A stretch of DNA of 64,000 nt from Mycolicibacterium sediminis. GTDB taxonomy: Bacteria; Actinomycetota; Actinomycetes; Mycobacteriales; Mycobacteriaceae. Shown one piece after another: positions 23,146 to 32,924 of this stretch (position 1 is its first letter; each line of letters begins with the position of its first letter). The DNA lies in NCBI RefSeq assembly GCF_010731735.1, contig NZ_AP022588.1:4402001-4466000 (forward strand), read 5' to 3'. The translations under genes were made by a program, and so were the position numbers. A model generated the notes under the pieces. That model was not told the origin of the DNA and did no database searches. It was given only the letters and a program-made list of their open reading frames with translations.

Positions 23146-24976
23146 TGGTCAGCTCGTCCTTCTGCGTGGGAAGCGCGGGGGCTCGGTGCGCCGCGCGCAG
23201 GAACCGGCCCGTCCGCTGCTTGCCGACCAGATCGCTCGGCACGCCCGAGGCGAACACCTGCCGACCGCCGACGAACACCGCGGTCACGGTGTCATCGTTG
23301 CGGTTGACCATCCGGGACAGGCCGCCGTACTCCTCGACCGGTGCCTCCGAGTAGGCGTCGAGCGACTCGTCCAGCCGTTCGGGATCGATGATCGCGATGT
23401 CGGCCCGGTCCCCGATGCGCAGGTGCCCGGCGTCGAGGCGGTACCAGTCCGCCAGTTCACCGGTGAGCCGGTGCACCGCGGCCTCGATCGTCATGAACTC
23501 CTGGCCGGCCAGTTGGGCGTCGCGGACGTGCCGAAGCAGCCGCAACCCCATGTTGTAGAACGCCATGTTGCGCAGGTGCGCGCCCGCGTCCGAGAACCCC
23601 ATCTGGATCCCGGGCTCGCGGGCCATCTTCTTCAATACCTCGGGCCGGTGATTGGAGATGGTGGTGTGCCACCGCAACGCCCGACCGTGCTCGAGGACCA
23701 GGTCGAGGAACGCGTCGACGGGGTGCAGACCGCGGCGCTCGCCGACCTCGCCGAACGACAACCCGACGAGGTCGGCGTCGGGGCACTCGGAGATGTGGGC
23801 GTCGAAGAAGTCGCGGTGCCAGACCCGCAGGCCGAATTTGCTCTCGTAGTCCTTCCGGAACCGGCGGCGGTAGCCCTCGTCGCGCATCAACTCGTTGCGC
23901 GCGACCTCGTCGGCGAGGTGCAGCGCCGCCGCGCCGGCGCCGAACTCCTCGAACACCACGAGGTCGATGCCGTCGGCGTAGACCTCGAACGGGACCGGCA
24001 GGTGCTGCCAGCGGAAATTACCGCCCAGGGTGTTGACGAACCGGGACAGCGGACCCATCAGCATGATCGCGTAGGGGTTGGACTTCACGTCGGCGGCCGA
24101 CAGCAGGCTGGTCTTGAGCGGGTTGCGGACGATGCCGAGGGACTGCAGCAGCTGCGAGCCCAGGTTGACCGGATTCTGGATGTCGGGCCCGGACTGCAGT
24201 ACGCGACCGGACTTGCGCAGCAACGACTTCAGGCGGCGCAGCTCCCGCGCCTTCGCGTACGTCGACGGCAGGGTCCGCGACCGGCAGACGTCACCGTCGA
24301 TCTTGTCGAACAGCAGCTGCTGCGACGAGAGTCCGACGAACCCGGCCCGCAGCGCCTCGGCGAGCATCTGCTCCATCCGCGTCTGCTCACCGCGCGTCGG
24401 GCGGACGTCCTTGCGGGTGGCCCGGTCCAGGCCCATGACCGCGGTCCGCATGTCGGAGTGCCCGATGAAGGCCGCCAGGTTCGGGCCCAGCGGCCGGTCC
24501 TCGAGGGCCTCGACGTACTCGTCGCACGACGACCACGTCTTGTGCGTGTCCACCGCGTCGATGACGTGCTCGCGCGGGATCGCCTCCACGCGGCCGAAGA
24601 GGTCGCCGGCGTCGGTTCCGTCGACGTGGATCGTGGACAGCGAGCACGAGCCGAGCATGATCGTCGTGACGCCGTGGCGCAGCGACTCGGTCAGCGCCGG
24701 GCCGACGAGGACCTCCACGTCGTAGTGGGTGTGGATGTCCAGCAGGCCGGGCAGCACCCACTTGCCGGAGGCGTCGACGACGTTGGGGCACCCCGTCTCG
24801 TCGAGGTCGTCGGGTGAGATGGCGACGACGTGGCCGTCCCGGATGCCGAGGTTGCGCACGGCCGCCTGCCCACCCGTGCCGTCGAACCAGAGGCCGTTGC
24901 GGATGATGGTGTCGTAGCTCGTGGCGTGGGTCACCACGCCATGGAACCGCGCCCGGCCCCACGGTGTCAACGACAT
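23135..24976 (-). CDS. N-acyl-D-amino-acid deacylase family amidohydrolase
   Basis: About 613 residues from ATG 24976; GTG 24934 (VTHATSYDTIIRNG) is an alternative that fits the conserved start of the family better. The composite domain is followed by the metal site LLDIHTHYDVEV, a long TIM barrel, the H in GFIGHSD-like AAFIGHSDMRTAV, and the conserved SDAGAHL that carries the catalytic Asp. The family removes N-acyl groups from D-amino acids; in actinobacteria many members act on other amides. It is followed by the SnoaL gene and preceded by an SDR, so a catabolic operon is likely. Confidence 0.87.
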   Translation of the reverse strand: MSLTPWGRARFHGVVTHATSYDTIIRNGLWFDGTGGQAAVRNLGIRDGHVVAISPDDLDETGCPNVVDASGKWVLPGLLDIHTHYDVEVLVGPALTESLRHGVTTIMLGSCSLSTIHVDGTDAGDLFGRVEAIPREHVIDAVDTHKTWSSCDEYVEALEDRPLGPNLAAFIGHSDMRTAVMGLDRATRKDVRPTRGEQTRMEQMLAEALRAGFVGLSSQQLLFDKIDGDVCRSRTLPSTYAKARELRRLKSLLRKSGRVLQSGPDIQNPVNLGSQLLQSLGIVRNPLKTSLLSAADVKSNPYAIMLMGPLSRFVNTLGGNFRWQHLPVPFEVYADGIDLVVFEEFGAGAAALHLADEVARNELMRDEGYRRRFRKDYESKFGLRVWHRDFFDAHISECPDADLVGLSFGEVGERRGLHPVDAFLDLVLEHGRALRWHTTISNHRPEVLKKMAREPGIQMGFSDAGAHLRNMAFYNMGLRLLRHVRDAQLAGQEFMTIEAAVHRLTGELADWYRLDAGHLRIGDRADIAIIDPERLDESLDAYSEAPVEEYGGLSRMVNRNDDTVTAVFVGGRQVFASGVPSDLVGKQRTGRFLRAAHRAPALPTQKDELTSVG

Positions 24977-25025
24977 CGTGAACAGATTCGACGATTTGTC
25001 TACATGCCGGTCGACGGCGGGTCCG

Positions 25026-25967
25026 CTACTGCTCCGCCCACGCATCCGGCCGGCGGCCGTCGGTGTCGGTGAACCCGTAGACCCGGGACAGGTCGGCCGA
25101 CGAGACCGAGCGTTGGTTCCAGCGGGCACGGCCCGGGTCCGCCGCGATGGCGACGACCCCGCGACCGACGAAGCGGGGTGTCTCCGAGGCCTCGAATCCG
25201 GGTGGCGCCACGGGATACCCGTCGGTGCGGCCGTGGTCCATAGACATGTGCCAGTTGGTCTCCGTCACACCGTAGTTCGCGAGCATCATCTCCGACCGCA
25301 ACCAGCCCGGGGTGACCGACACCGCCGTCGCCCCGTACTGCGCGAGGTCGTGACCCTGGCTGTAGGCCAGCCGGTTCACCGACACCTTCGCCAGGTCGTA
25401 GAACGCGGACACCCGGTAGTGGTTCGCGTTGAACTCGGCGGTTCCGTCGGTCACCTCGACCAGCAGTCCGCCGGGCCGCGTCACCACCAGCGGGAGCAGG
25501 CAGTGCGACGTGATGAGGTGGGTGTGTACGCCGAGCCGCAGGATGCGCAGACCGTCGTCCAGGTCGTGTTCCCAGATCGGGCGGTTCCAGGACAGCGGCG
25601 GTCCCTTGAGGATCTCGGCGCCCCAGAGATCGTTGACCAGGACGTCGATGACCCCGAAGTCCGCGCGCAGACGGTCGGCGAGCGCCTTCACCTGAGCGAC
25701 GTCGAGATGGTCGACGGCCATCGCGATGCCGGTCCCGCCGAGCTCGGTGACCAGGCGCGCGGTCTCCTCGATGGTCTCGGGGCGGTCGTAGTCGGACGCC
25801 ATCGCGACGGTCTCACTGGTGCGGCCCGTGCACACCACCGTGGCACCCGCCTCGCCGAGCGCTGCGGCGATGCCCCGGCCCGCCCCCCGCGTTGCACCGG
25901 CGACCACCGCGACGCGGCCACCGAGGTCCGGTGTCGTCGCGACGAGTGCGGGATGGGCCATGCGCAC
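25026..25967 (-). CDS. Short-chain dehydrogenase/reductase (DHRS1-like)
   Basis: 313 residues. The Rossmann motif is GATRGAGRGIAAALGEAG (about 24-41), NAG is replaced by VNDLWG, and the Tyr/Lys active-site pair is YDLAK in the stretch AFYDLAKVSVNRLAYSQG. The extended length and SVTPGWLRSEMML segment resemble DHRS1-type SDRs. Cofactor is probably NADP(H) because of the CTGRTSE segment after strand 2. It heads the amidohydrolase operon and is divergent from the dienelactone hydrolase gene. Confidence 0.85.
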   Translation of the reverse strand: MRMAHPALVATTPDLGGRVAVVAGATRGAGRGIAAALGEAGATVVCTGRTSETVAMASDYDRPETIEETARLVTELGGTGIAMAVDHLDVAQVKALADRLRADFGVIDVLVNDLWGAEILKGPPLSWNRPIWEHDLDDGLRILRLGVHTHLITSHCLLPLVVTRPGGLLVEVTDGTAEFNANHYRVSAFYDLAKVSVNRLAYSQGHDLAQYGATAVSVTPGWLRSEMMLANYGVTETNWHMSMDHGRTDGYPVAPPGFEASETPRFVGRGVVAIAADPGRARWNQRSVSSADLSRVYGFTDTDGRRPDAWAEQ

Positions 25968-26029
25968 AGTATTCGCTGTCGACCGGCGTTTTCAGCAGCA
26001 GTTGAGCAGACCCGTGCATACTCGCGGGG

Positions 26030-26950
26030 GTGACCCCGCTGCAGCGCTACATCGCCGAGGAGATCGCCACCGACCACGTCGACGGGCTGATGTCGCGTCG
26101 CGAGGCGCTGCGCAGGATGGCGCTGATCGGCGTCGGCGCCACCGCGGCCGGCGCCCTGATCGCCGCGTGCGGCGAGGACCGCGGCCAGACCGCCGCCTCG
26201 AGCGACACCACGACGCCGTCGCCGACAGCCGCGCCCGTCGACCGGAACGCCCCGGGCTCCGACACGCAGCTGGACACCGAACCGGTCACGTGGGCCGGCC
26301 CGGCGGGCGAACTGCGAGGGGCCTGGGCCGCCGCGCCGAACCCCAAGGGCGCGCTGCTGGTCATCCACGAGAACAAGGGCCTCACCGAGTGGGCCACGTC
26401 GGTGGCCGGGCGGTTCGCCGGCATCGGCTACTCCGCGCTCGCCATCGACCTGCTGTCGGGCCAGGGCGGCACGGGTGCGTTCGACGACCCCGCCCAGGCC
26501 ACCGCCGCGCTGAGCAAGATCACCCCCGAGCAGTTCGTCGCCGACCTGCGCTCCGGCGTCGGCGAGGTGGCCCGGCGGGCACCGGGCGTCAAGCTCGCGG
26601 CGATCGGCTTCTGCATGGGCGGCGGTCTGGTGTGGCAGCTCCTGGCCGCCGGTGAACCCCAGCTCGCCGCGGCGTTCCCGTTCTACGGCCCGCTGCCCGA
26701 GGGCGCGGACCTGCGCGGTTCGCGCGACGTGGCAGTGCTCGGCTTCTACGGCGAGAAGGACGCCCGCGTCAACGCCACCCGGGAGGCGGCCGAGCGGGCG
26801 CTGACCGAGGCGGGCAACGTGCACGAGCTGGTCGTGGAGCAGGGCGCCGACCACGCCTTCTTCAACGACACGGGGGAGCGGTACGACCCGACCGCCGCCG
26901 CGGACGCGTGGCAGCGCGTTCAGGGCTGGCTCGCCGCGCACGTCGGCTAG
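26030..26950 (+). CDS. Secreted Tat lipoprotein dienelactone hydrolase
   Basis: 306 residues, GTG start. The N-terminus contains a twin-arginine motif (SRREALRRM) and a lipobox (LIAAC, lipid-anchoring Cys47), followed by a Thr/Pro-rich linker. The mature domain has the dienelactone hydrolase triad: C195 in GFCMGGG, D244 in GEKDARV and H275 in GADHAFF, plus E114 in IHENKGL. It should hydrolyse lactones or esters outside the membrane. It is divergent from the SDR operon. Confidence 0.88.
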   Translation: MTPLQRYIAEEIATDHVDGLMSRREALRRMALIGVGATAAGALIAACGEDRGQTAASSDTTTPSPTAAPVDRNAPGSDTQLDTEPVTWAGPAGELRGAWAAAPNPKGALLVIHENKGLTEWATSVAGRFAGIGYSALAIDLLSGQGGTGAFDDPAQATAALSKITPEQFVADLRSGVGEVARRAPGVKLAAIGFCMGGGLVWQLLAAGEPQLAAAFPFYGPLPEGADLRGSRDVAVLGFYGEKDARVNATREAAERALTEAGNVHELVVEQGADHAFFNDTGERYDPTAAADAWQRVQGWLAAHVG

Positions 26951-27206
26951 CGCCGCCGCGCACTCCCGTCCCCCCGTCGTACGTGCGGGGTGGCGTGTTC
27001 GCCACCGGGCAGACCGGCAACGTCATCGTCGTCGCCATCGACATGTCCGAATGCGAGGTGCCGCCCGCCCTTCCGCTCGTGCTGACCCAAGAGGTGGTGC
27101 CGGTGCCCGGACCGGCCATACATTGCGTCGAGCCGAGGTCGGCGTCGACGAAGGGCGGTCCTGTCATGTCCGGAACCATGGAGCACGGCCCCCGGGTCGG
27201 GTCGTC
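26951..27206. other. Intergenic region between the dienelactone hydrolase and GS-like genes
   Basis: 256 bp. Short frames exist on both strands but none has a ribosome-binding site, a conserved-looking product or an advantage over the others. I see no hairpin or recognisable operator. Confidence 0.5.
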
Positions 27207-28547
27207 GTGACCCAGACCGTGGACCGGCGCAACCCGTCGGCCGCCGAACTCGAACTCCTCCGCCTCCTCGACGAGGGCGCCCTGCGCGAGATCGAGGTGG
27301 CGTGGAGCGACCCGTTCGGCCACGCCGCCGGCAAGCGGATACCGGCGTCGACCTTCCTCGCCCGCGCCCGCGGAACCGGATTCGCGTTCTGCGAGGCCGC
27401 GCTCGGGTGGAACGTCGACGGCACCGTCATCGACTCACTGCGTCAGACCAACTGGGAGAGCGGCTATCCCGACGTGCGCGCAGTCCCCGACCTCGCGACG
27501 TTCCGCACCCTGCCCTGGCGGCCCGGGGTCGGACACGTCATCTCCGACGTCCTGCGCCACGGCGGCCACCCGTCGCCGCTGGACCCCAGAGGCGTGCTCA
27601 AGCGCGTGCTGTCCCGCCTGCAAACACTCGGCTACACCGCGAAGATCGGCGTCGAACTCGAGTTCTACCTGCTGAACCCGGACGGCACGCCGTTCCAGGA
27701 GGACATCCACGCCTACTCGCTGGAGAACGCCAACGCCCTCGACCCGATCCTCTCCGACCTGCAGGACACGCTCGGGGCGTTCACCCGGCTGGAGGGCGTG
27801 CAGACCGAGTACGGGCCGGGGCAGGTCGAGGCGAACCTCGTCTACACCGACGCGCTCGAGGCGGCCGACGACAGCGTGCGGCTGAAGTACGCCGCCAAGG
27901 AGGTGGCACGCAGGCACGGCAAGGTCGCGACCTTCATGCCCAAGCCGTTCTCTGAGCACTCGGGGAGCTCCGGGCATCTGCACGTCTCACTGTGGCGGGG
28001 CGATCAGCCGGCCTTCGCCGCCGACGGGGGTAACGAGAACGACGTCACCCTGCATGCGATCGCCGGTCTCCTGGAACACCTTCCGTCGATCACGTTGTTC
28101 GGCGCACATTCGGTGAACGGCTACCGCCGGTTCGTGGCCGACTCGTTCGCGCCGGCCACGGTGACGTGGAGCCGCGACAACCGCAGCGCCGCCGTCCGGT
28201 CACTCATCGAGGACGCCCCCGAGGCCACCCGCATCGAGTTGCGCACCGGCGGCGCGGACGCCAACCCGTACTGGCTCGTCGCGAGCGCGCTCGCCGCGGT
28301 GATCGCGGGACTGGAGGCGGGGCGCCGGCCGCCGCTGGCGGAGGGCGGCAACCTCTACGGCGTCGGCACGCCGCTGCCCGAGTCACTCGGCGTCGCCATC
28401 GCGCTGGCCACCCAGGACGACACGATCGGCGAGATCCTCGGCGTCGAGTCGGTCCTCGACTTCGCCGCGATCGCCCAGAGCGAGTGGGTCGAGTACTCCG
28501 GGCACGTCAGCGACTGGGAGAGGCAGCGCTACCTGAGCAGGTCGTGA
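27207..28547 (+). CDS. Second glutamine-synthetase-like ligase
   Basis: 446 residues from GTG 27207. GS catalytic elements: IGVELEFYLL, EYGPGQVEANLVYTD, SGSSGHLHVSLW with the metal His, the RFVADSFAPATVTWSRDNRSAAVR segment for ATP/glutamate binding, and IELRTGGADANPYW. The spacing matches PuuA-like gamma-glutamylamine synthetases, and the sequence differs strongly from the paralogue at 21317, so the two probably accept different amines. It is monocistronic or linked to the small membrane protein that follows. Confidence 0.86.
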   Translation: MTQTVDRRNPSAAELELLRLLDEGALREIEVAWSDPFGHAAGKRIPASTFLARARGTGFAFCEAALGWNVDGTVIDSLRQTNWESGYPDVRAVPDLATFRTLPWRPGVGHVISDVLRHGGHPSPLDPRGVLKRVLSRLQTLGYTAKIGVELEFYLLNPDGTPFQEDIHAYSLENANALDPILSDLQDTLGAFTRLEGVQTEYGPGQVEANLVYTDALEAADDSVRLKYAAKEVARRHGKVATFMPKPFSEHSGSSGHLHVSLWRGDQPAFAADGGNENDVTLHAIAGLLEHLPSITLFGAHSVNGYRRFVADSFAPATVTWSRDNRSAAVRSLIEDAPEATRIELRTGGADANPYWLVASALAAVIAGLEAGRRPPLAEGGNLYGVGTPLPESLGVAIALATQDDTIGEILGVESVLDFAAIAQSEWVEYSGHVSDWERQRYLSRS

Positions 28548-28637
28548 CGCCGACGTTTGAACGACGTGCGGTTCGGGCACTCGAAAATGTCCGGTGCGTC
28601 AATACCCGCTGGCGCGCCACCGAGCGAAGGAGTCGCC

Positions 28638-29111
28638 ATGACGACCACCACCTGGATCATCCTCGCCGTCGTCGTCCTGGCGGTGATCCTCGTCGCCGCG
28701 TTCGTCGCCCGCAAGGCCACTCACCGCAAGCGCGCCGCCGAGGCCGACCGCATCCGGGAAGAGGTGCACGTCGAGGGGCAAGGGCTCGAGAAGCGTGAGG
28801 CGATCGCCGCCGAGACCGAGGCCAAGGCCCGCGCGGCCGCGGCGGAGGCCGAGGCCAAGGCCGCGGAGGCGGCACGTCTCCGCGATCGGGCGAGTAGTCA
28901 CCGCGAGGTCGTCGATGCGACGCGCTCGGACCTCGACGAGCGCCGCGAGCACGCCGACTCCCTGGATCCGCGGGTGAAGTCCACCGACGTCGCCGACGGC
29001 GACCGGTTCGACGAGACGAATCGCAACCAGGTGCGCGACGGTGTCGACGCCAACGACGTTCGGGTGCAGGACGTCCACGGGCACCGAGCCGACGAGCGCC
29101 CCGCCCGCTGA
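28638..29111 (+). CDS. Small membrane-anchored coiled-coil protein
   Basis: 157 residues from ATG 28638 with a GAAGGAG ribosome-binding site. One N-terminal helix (about 6-25, IILAVVVLAVILVAAFVA) is followed by a highly charged Ala/Glu/Lys-rich helical region with repeated AAAAEAEAKAAEAARL-like heptads (about 60-95), then a polar Asp-rich tail. This resembles mycobacterial single-pass proteins of unknown function. The architecture suggests a membrane-tethered spacer or envelope stress protein. Confidence 0.75.
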   Translation: MTTTTWIILAVVVLAVILVAAFVARKATHRKRAAEADRIREEVHVEGQGLEKREAIAAETEAKARAAAAEAEAKAAEAARLRDRASSHREVVDATRSDLDERREHADSLDPRVKSTDVADGDRFDETNRNQVRDGVDANDVRVQDVHGHRADERPAR

Positions 29112-29117
29112 CCGTCG

Positions 29118-30401
29118 CTAGCGCCGGGGCGTCCAGCCGACCGGTAGGCGCTTGATGCCGTGGATGAAGGCCGATTGCAGACGGTCCGGTTCCCCGATCG
29201 CGACGAGGTCGGGGACCTGCCGGTGCACCTCCTCGAAGGCCACGGTGATCTCCCGGCGGGCGAGGTTCGCGCCCAGGCAAAAGTGCGCACCGCCGCCCCC
29301 GAAACCGAGGTGCGGGTTGGGATTCCGGCGCACGTCGAAGGTCCACGGGTCGGTGAACTTGGACTCGTCGCGGTTGGCGGACCCGTACCAGAGCGTGACC
29401 TTGTCCCCGGCGCCGAGCCGGACGCCGCTGAGTTCGACGTCCCTAGTCACCGTTCGCCGCATGTAGCTCACCGGTGACGCCCAGCGGACCACCTCCTCGA
29501 CCGCGGTCGGGGCGATGGCGTCGTAGTCGGCCCACCAGGCGTCGCGCTCCTCGGGGTGCCGGCTCAACGCCAGCACGCCGTGGCTGATCGCGTTGCGCGT
29601 GGTCTCGTTGCCCGCGACGACGAGCAGGATGAAGAACGACGCCACCTCGCTGGAGGTGAGCCGCTCGCCGTCGAGTTCGGCCTCCACCAGACTGGTCGTC
29701 AGGTCCTCGCCCGGGCGCCCGCGGCGATCGTCCGCGAGCGCCGTCGCGTAGGCACCGATGTCCATCGCCACCGTGAAGAACTCGTCGAAGTCACTGGTGA
29801 TGTCGGGGTCGCCGAAACCGAGGATCACGTTGGTCCAGTGGAAGATCCGGTCGTGGTCCTGCTCGGGGATGCCCATCATGTCGCAGATGATCTGCAGCGG
29901 AAGCGGACCCGCGAGTTCCTCGACCAGGTCGGCCCGGCCGTCGGGGTGGTTGGCGACCATGTCGGCGACCAGTCGGCGCGCCCGATCCCGCACGGAGTCC
30001 TCGATCATCGACAGGACGCGCGGCGTGAAGGCGCTCCTGACGATGTTGCGCAGGCGGGTGTGGCGCGGGTCGTCCATCGCGATCATCGAGCCGAAGTACT
30101 CGGCGAGCTCCGGGGTCTGGTCGCCTATCGTGATGCCCTGCGCGGAGCTGAAGATCTCCGGGTGACGGCTGGCGTAGAACACGTCGTCGTAGCGGGTGAC
30201 CGCCCAGTGTCCGCGCCCGCCCTCGAACCCGTCCTGCACGAACTCGGGATGCAGGGAGACGGGGTCCTCGCGGCGCAATGTCGCGAAGGCCCCCTCGCGC
30301 AGGTCGTCGTCGAGGGCCCAGAAGTCCCAGGAGCCGAGGTCGATCTCCGAGCGCGTGACGTCGGGGGGCGGTGCGCCGTTGACCCGGGCCGCGATCTCCA
30401 C
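29118..30401 (-). CDS. cyp124: Cytochrome P450 of the CYP124 family
   Basis: 427 residues from GTG 30401 (RBS GAAGGGGGC), the same length as M. tuberculosis CYP124 (Rv2266), whose sequence I recall as very similar from ARVNG through to the C-terminus. Haem-binding FGGGGAHFCLG (Cys375), I-helix AGNETT (263-268) and ExxR (E303/R306) are intact. CYP124 omega-hydroxylates methyl-branched lipids and the side chain of cholesterol-derived steroids. Its operon partner, upstream by 49 bp, is a conserved protein of unknown function. No KstR-type box was found. Confidence 0.93.
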   Translation of the reverse strand: MEIAARVNGAPPPDVTRSEIDLGSWDFWALDDDLREGAFATLRREDPVSLHPEFVQDGFEGGRGHWAVTRYDDVFYASRHPEIFSSAQGITIGDQTPELAEYFGSMIAMDDPRHTRLRNIVRSAFTPRVLSMIEDSVRDRARRLVADMVANHPDGRADLVEELAGPLPLQIICDMMGIPEQDHDRIFHWTNVILGFGDPDITSDFDEFFTVAMDIGAYATALADDRRGRPGEDLTTSLVEAELDGERLTSSEVASFFILLVVAGNETTRNAISHGVLALSRHPEERDAWWADYDAIAPTAVEEVVRWASPVSYMRRTVTRDVELSGVRLGAGDKVTLWYGSANRDESKFTDPWTFDVRRNPNPHLGFGGGGAHFCLGANLARREITVAFEEVHRQVPDLVAIGEPDRLQSAFIHGIKRLPVGWTPRR

Positions 30402-30450
30402 GTTGCCCCCTTCATCGTCGAAGGACCAGATGCGACGAGCGTAGCGCTCG

Positions 30451-30897
30451 TCAGGGCGTCCCTTCGTGTCCGGCACGACCGTGGGTGCGACGGTCCTCCT
30501 TCATCCGGGCCTCGAACACGTGCCGATGGCCGTGCTGCAGTTCGTCGCGCACCCGCCGCTCGTGGTCGCGGAACTCGCTCCAGTACCCGTCGTCGAACTC
30601 CTCGACGATCTGGAACGTCCATCGCCCGGTGAGCACGTTGCGTCCCACCAGCTCGGTCTCGAGCCGGTCCGCCACCGCGGGGTGGCCGGCGTCCCGGAGC
30701 TTGTCGCAGGCGTCGCCCAGCGCGAGGTCGGCGTGGCCCATCAGCTGGTGGAAGGAGTACAGGTGCCCGCGGGCCCGCTCGACCCACTCGAGCGCCTCTG
30801 ACACCGCGCCGACCGCCTCGACCGTCTCGTCGGTGACGTCGTCGGGCAGTGTGCGGTCGTGGTCGGCGGGCTGATCGTCGCGGGCTGACTCGGTCAC
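30451..30897 (-). CDS. Conserved mycobacterial protein of unknown function, P450 operon partner
   Basis: 148 residues from GTG 30897. It is mostly helical with conserved-looking stretches SEALEWVERARGHLYSFHQL and HLMGHADLALGDAC-like MGHADLALGDACDKL, ending in a basic His/Arg-rich segment (EDRRTHGRAGH). I do not recognise a catalytic motif. It is 49 bp upstream of the CYP124 gene on the same strand and divergent from the BVMO gene, so it may act with the P450. Confidence 0.7.
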   Translation of the reverse strand: MTESARDDQPADHDRTLPDDVTDETVEAVGAVSEALEWVERARGHLYSFHQLMGHADLALGDACDKLRDAGHPAVADRLETELVGRNVLTGRWTFQIVEEFDDGYWSEFRDHERRVRDELQHGHRHVFEARMKEDRRTHGRAGHEGTP

Positions 30898-30948
30898 CGA
30901 TGCGAGATACCCGCCCCGGGACCCTGAAAACGTGGTAGCACTCAAGCG

Positions 30949-32877
30949 GTGCGCAACCCACATGCCGGACAACCGTTTACGGATTCCGACGAGGCCATCG
31001 TCGAGGCGCTGCTCGACGTCAGCATCCCGACGCTGCTGCTGTCGCTGGTGCACGTGTCCGGCGATCCGGAACTGATCCGCGGTGCACTGAAGCCTGCCGG
31101 TCTCTTCCTCAACGAAGTGCAGGGCTACATGTCCGAGGAAGACAAGGCCACGGCCCGCCTGCTGGCGCTCGACGTCCTCCGCGACTACCGCGACCGCGGC
31201 TGCCCGGAACCGGCGCCGGTCGGCCCAGAGCTGCTCAAGGAGATGATGGAGTGGTTGGTCTGTGAACCCGTGCCCGACGAGTACGTGCCGATGCTGCTCG
31301 AGGAGATGGAGCTCGACGGCCGCGACGAACGAGCGGTGTCCCAGCCGCCGGACGCAGGTGCGCGCGCCGACTTCCCGGTGGTCGTCATCGGCTGCGGCGA
31401 ATCCGGCCTGCTGGCCGGAATCCGGTTGAAGGAGGCGGGGATTCCCTTCACCATCGTGGAACGCAACGACGGCGTGGGCGGCACCTGGTACCAGAACACC
31501 TACCCCGGAGCCCGCGTCGACGTCGGAAATCACTTCTACTGCTACAGCTTCGAGCCCACCGATCAGTGGACCCACTACTTCGCCGAGCAGCCCGAACTGC
31601 AGGCGTACTTCGAGGGCGTGCTCACCCGGCACGGCATCGGCCCGCACGTCCGGTGGGGGACGGAGGTGACCGCAGCGCGGTGGGACGACGCGAGCGCCGC
31701 CTGGACCGTGACGACCGTCGATCGTGAGGGCACGGTCGCCGACCTCACCGCGCGGGCGGTGATCAGCGCCGTCGGCCAGCTGAACAGGCCGAAGGTGCCC
31801 GATCTGCCGGGCCGGGCGACGTTCGCGGGTCCGGCGTTCCACTCCGCGGAGTGGGACCACTCGGTGGATCTGCGCGGCAAGCGGGTCGCGATGATCGGCG
31901 CCGGGGCGAGCGGTTTCCAGATCGCGCCCGCCATCGCCGACGACGTCGCCCATCTCACCGTCTTCCAGCGGACCGCGCAGTGGATGTTCCCCAACCCGAA
32001 CTACCACGCCGACGTCGGGCCGGGCGTGCGATGGGCGCTGCGCCACCTTCCGTTCTACGGCAGGTGAAACCGCTTCCTGCTGTTCTGGCCGGGCTGCGAC
32101 AAGGGGCTCGCTGCGGCCCGCGTCGACCCGGACTATCCCGACCAGACGCGGGCGGTCAGCGAGATCAACGAGATCACCCGCCTGATGTTCACCGACTGGA
32201 TCACCAGCCAGATCGGCGACGACGCGGAGCTGGCAGCCAAGGTGGTGCCGGACTATCCGGCCACCGGCAAGAGGACGCTGCAGGACAACGGCAGCTGGCT
32301 GACCACGCTGACGCGTGACGACGTCGACCTGGTGCGCACGCCCATCGCGCGGATCGAGCCGGACGCGGTGGTGACCGACGACGGCCGGCGCCATCCGGTG
32401 GACGTCCTCGTCTACGCCACCGGCTTCGAGGCGAACAAGGTGCTGTGGCCGATGTCGATCGTCGGCCGCGACGGCGTGGACCTCGGCGCGCGGTGGGGGG
32501 AACGGCCGGTCGCCTACCTCGGCATCACCGTTCCGGGGTACCCCAACCTGTTCTGCATGTACGGCCCCGGCACCAACCTCGCCAGCGGCGGCAGCCTGAT
32601 CTTCCACTCGGAGTGCCAGATGCGCTACATCGCACAGTGTCTCGAGCATCTCGTCGGCGGCGGTCACCGAGCGATGGAGCCGCGCCAGGAGCGCTGCGAC
32701 GACTGGGTGCGACGCAGCCAGGAGGAGATGGCCACGATGGTGTGGGCGCACCCGTCGGTCGAGCACTCCTTCTACAAGAACGCCGACGGCGAGGTCTACA
32801 CGCTGAGCCCGTGGCGTTTGGTCGACTACTGGGCGTGGACGCGGACCCTCGACCCGGGCGACTTCGTCGTGGAGTAG
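30949..32877 (+). pseudogene. Baeyer-Villiger/flavin-containing monooxygenase interrupted by an in-frame TGA
   Basis: The frame is open from GTG 30949 to the final stop at 32877 (642 codons) except for one TGA at 32065-32067 (codon 373). Both halves belong to one BVMO: an N-terminal helical extension (about 1-135), the first Rossmann motif VVIGCGESGLLAG, the BVMO fingerprint FAGPAFHSAEW, the second Rossmann motif MIGAGASGFQIAP, then after the stop RFLLFWPGCDKGL and a complete C-terminal half ending DFVVE. The context FYGR-stop-NRFLL suggests TGG (Trp) became TGA. The product would be truncated to 372 residues, lacking the C-terminal half, unless the stop is a sequencing error or is read through. 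Confidence 0.88.
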
Positions 32878-32924
32878 TCGCCGAGCGGCTGCGGCGCGGT
32901 CCGCGATGGCGTTGACTGTGACGC

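Noticed and set aside
23129..24817. 562-codon plus-strand frame over the amidohydrolase gene
   Set aside because: It mirrors the amidohydrolase codons and lacks its own ribosome site or family motif.
24965..24970. TTGACA as a -35 box inside the amidohydrolase start
   Set aside because: No -10 lies at a suitable distance and it falls within the first codons of the likely reading frame.
26908..27210. Small frame between the dienelactone hydrolase and GS-like genes
   Set aside because: It overlaps the hydrolase end, has no ribosome site and does not resemble any family.
30898..30948. AAAACGTGGT in the intergenic region as a KstR box
   Set aside because: The right half reads GGT rather than GTT, and the flanking T/A positions of TNNAACNNGTTNNA are not met.
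32065..32067. TGA as a selenocysteine codon
   Set aside because: The expected residue is Trp, no Cys/Sec active-site function is known in BVMOs, and I see no downstream stem-loop with Sec-insertion features. Nonsense mutation or sequencing error is simpler.
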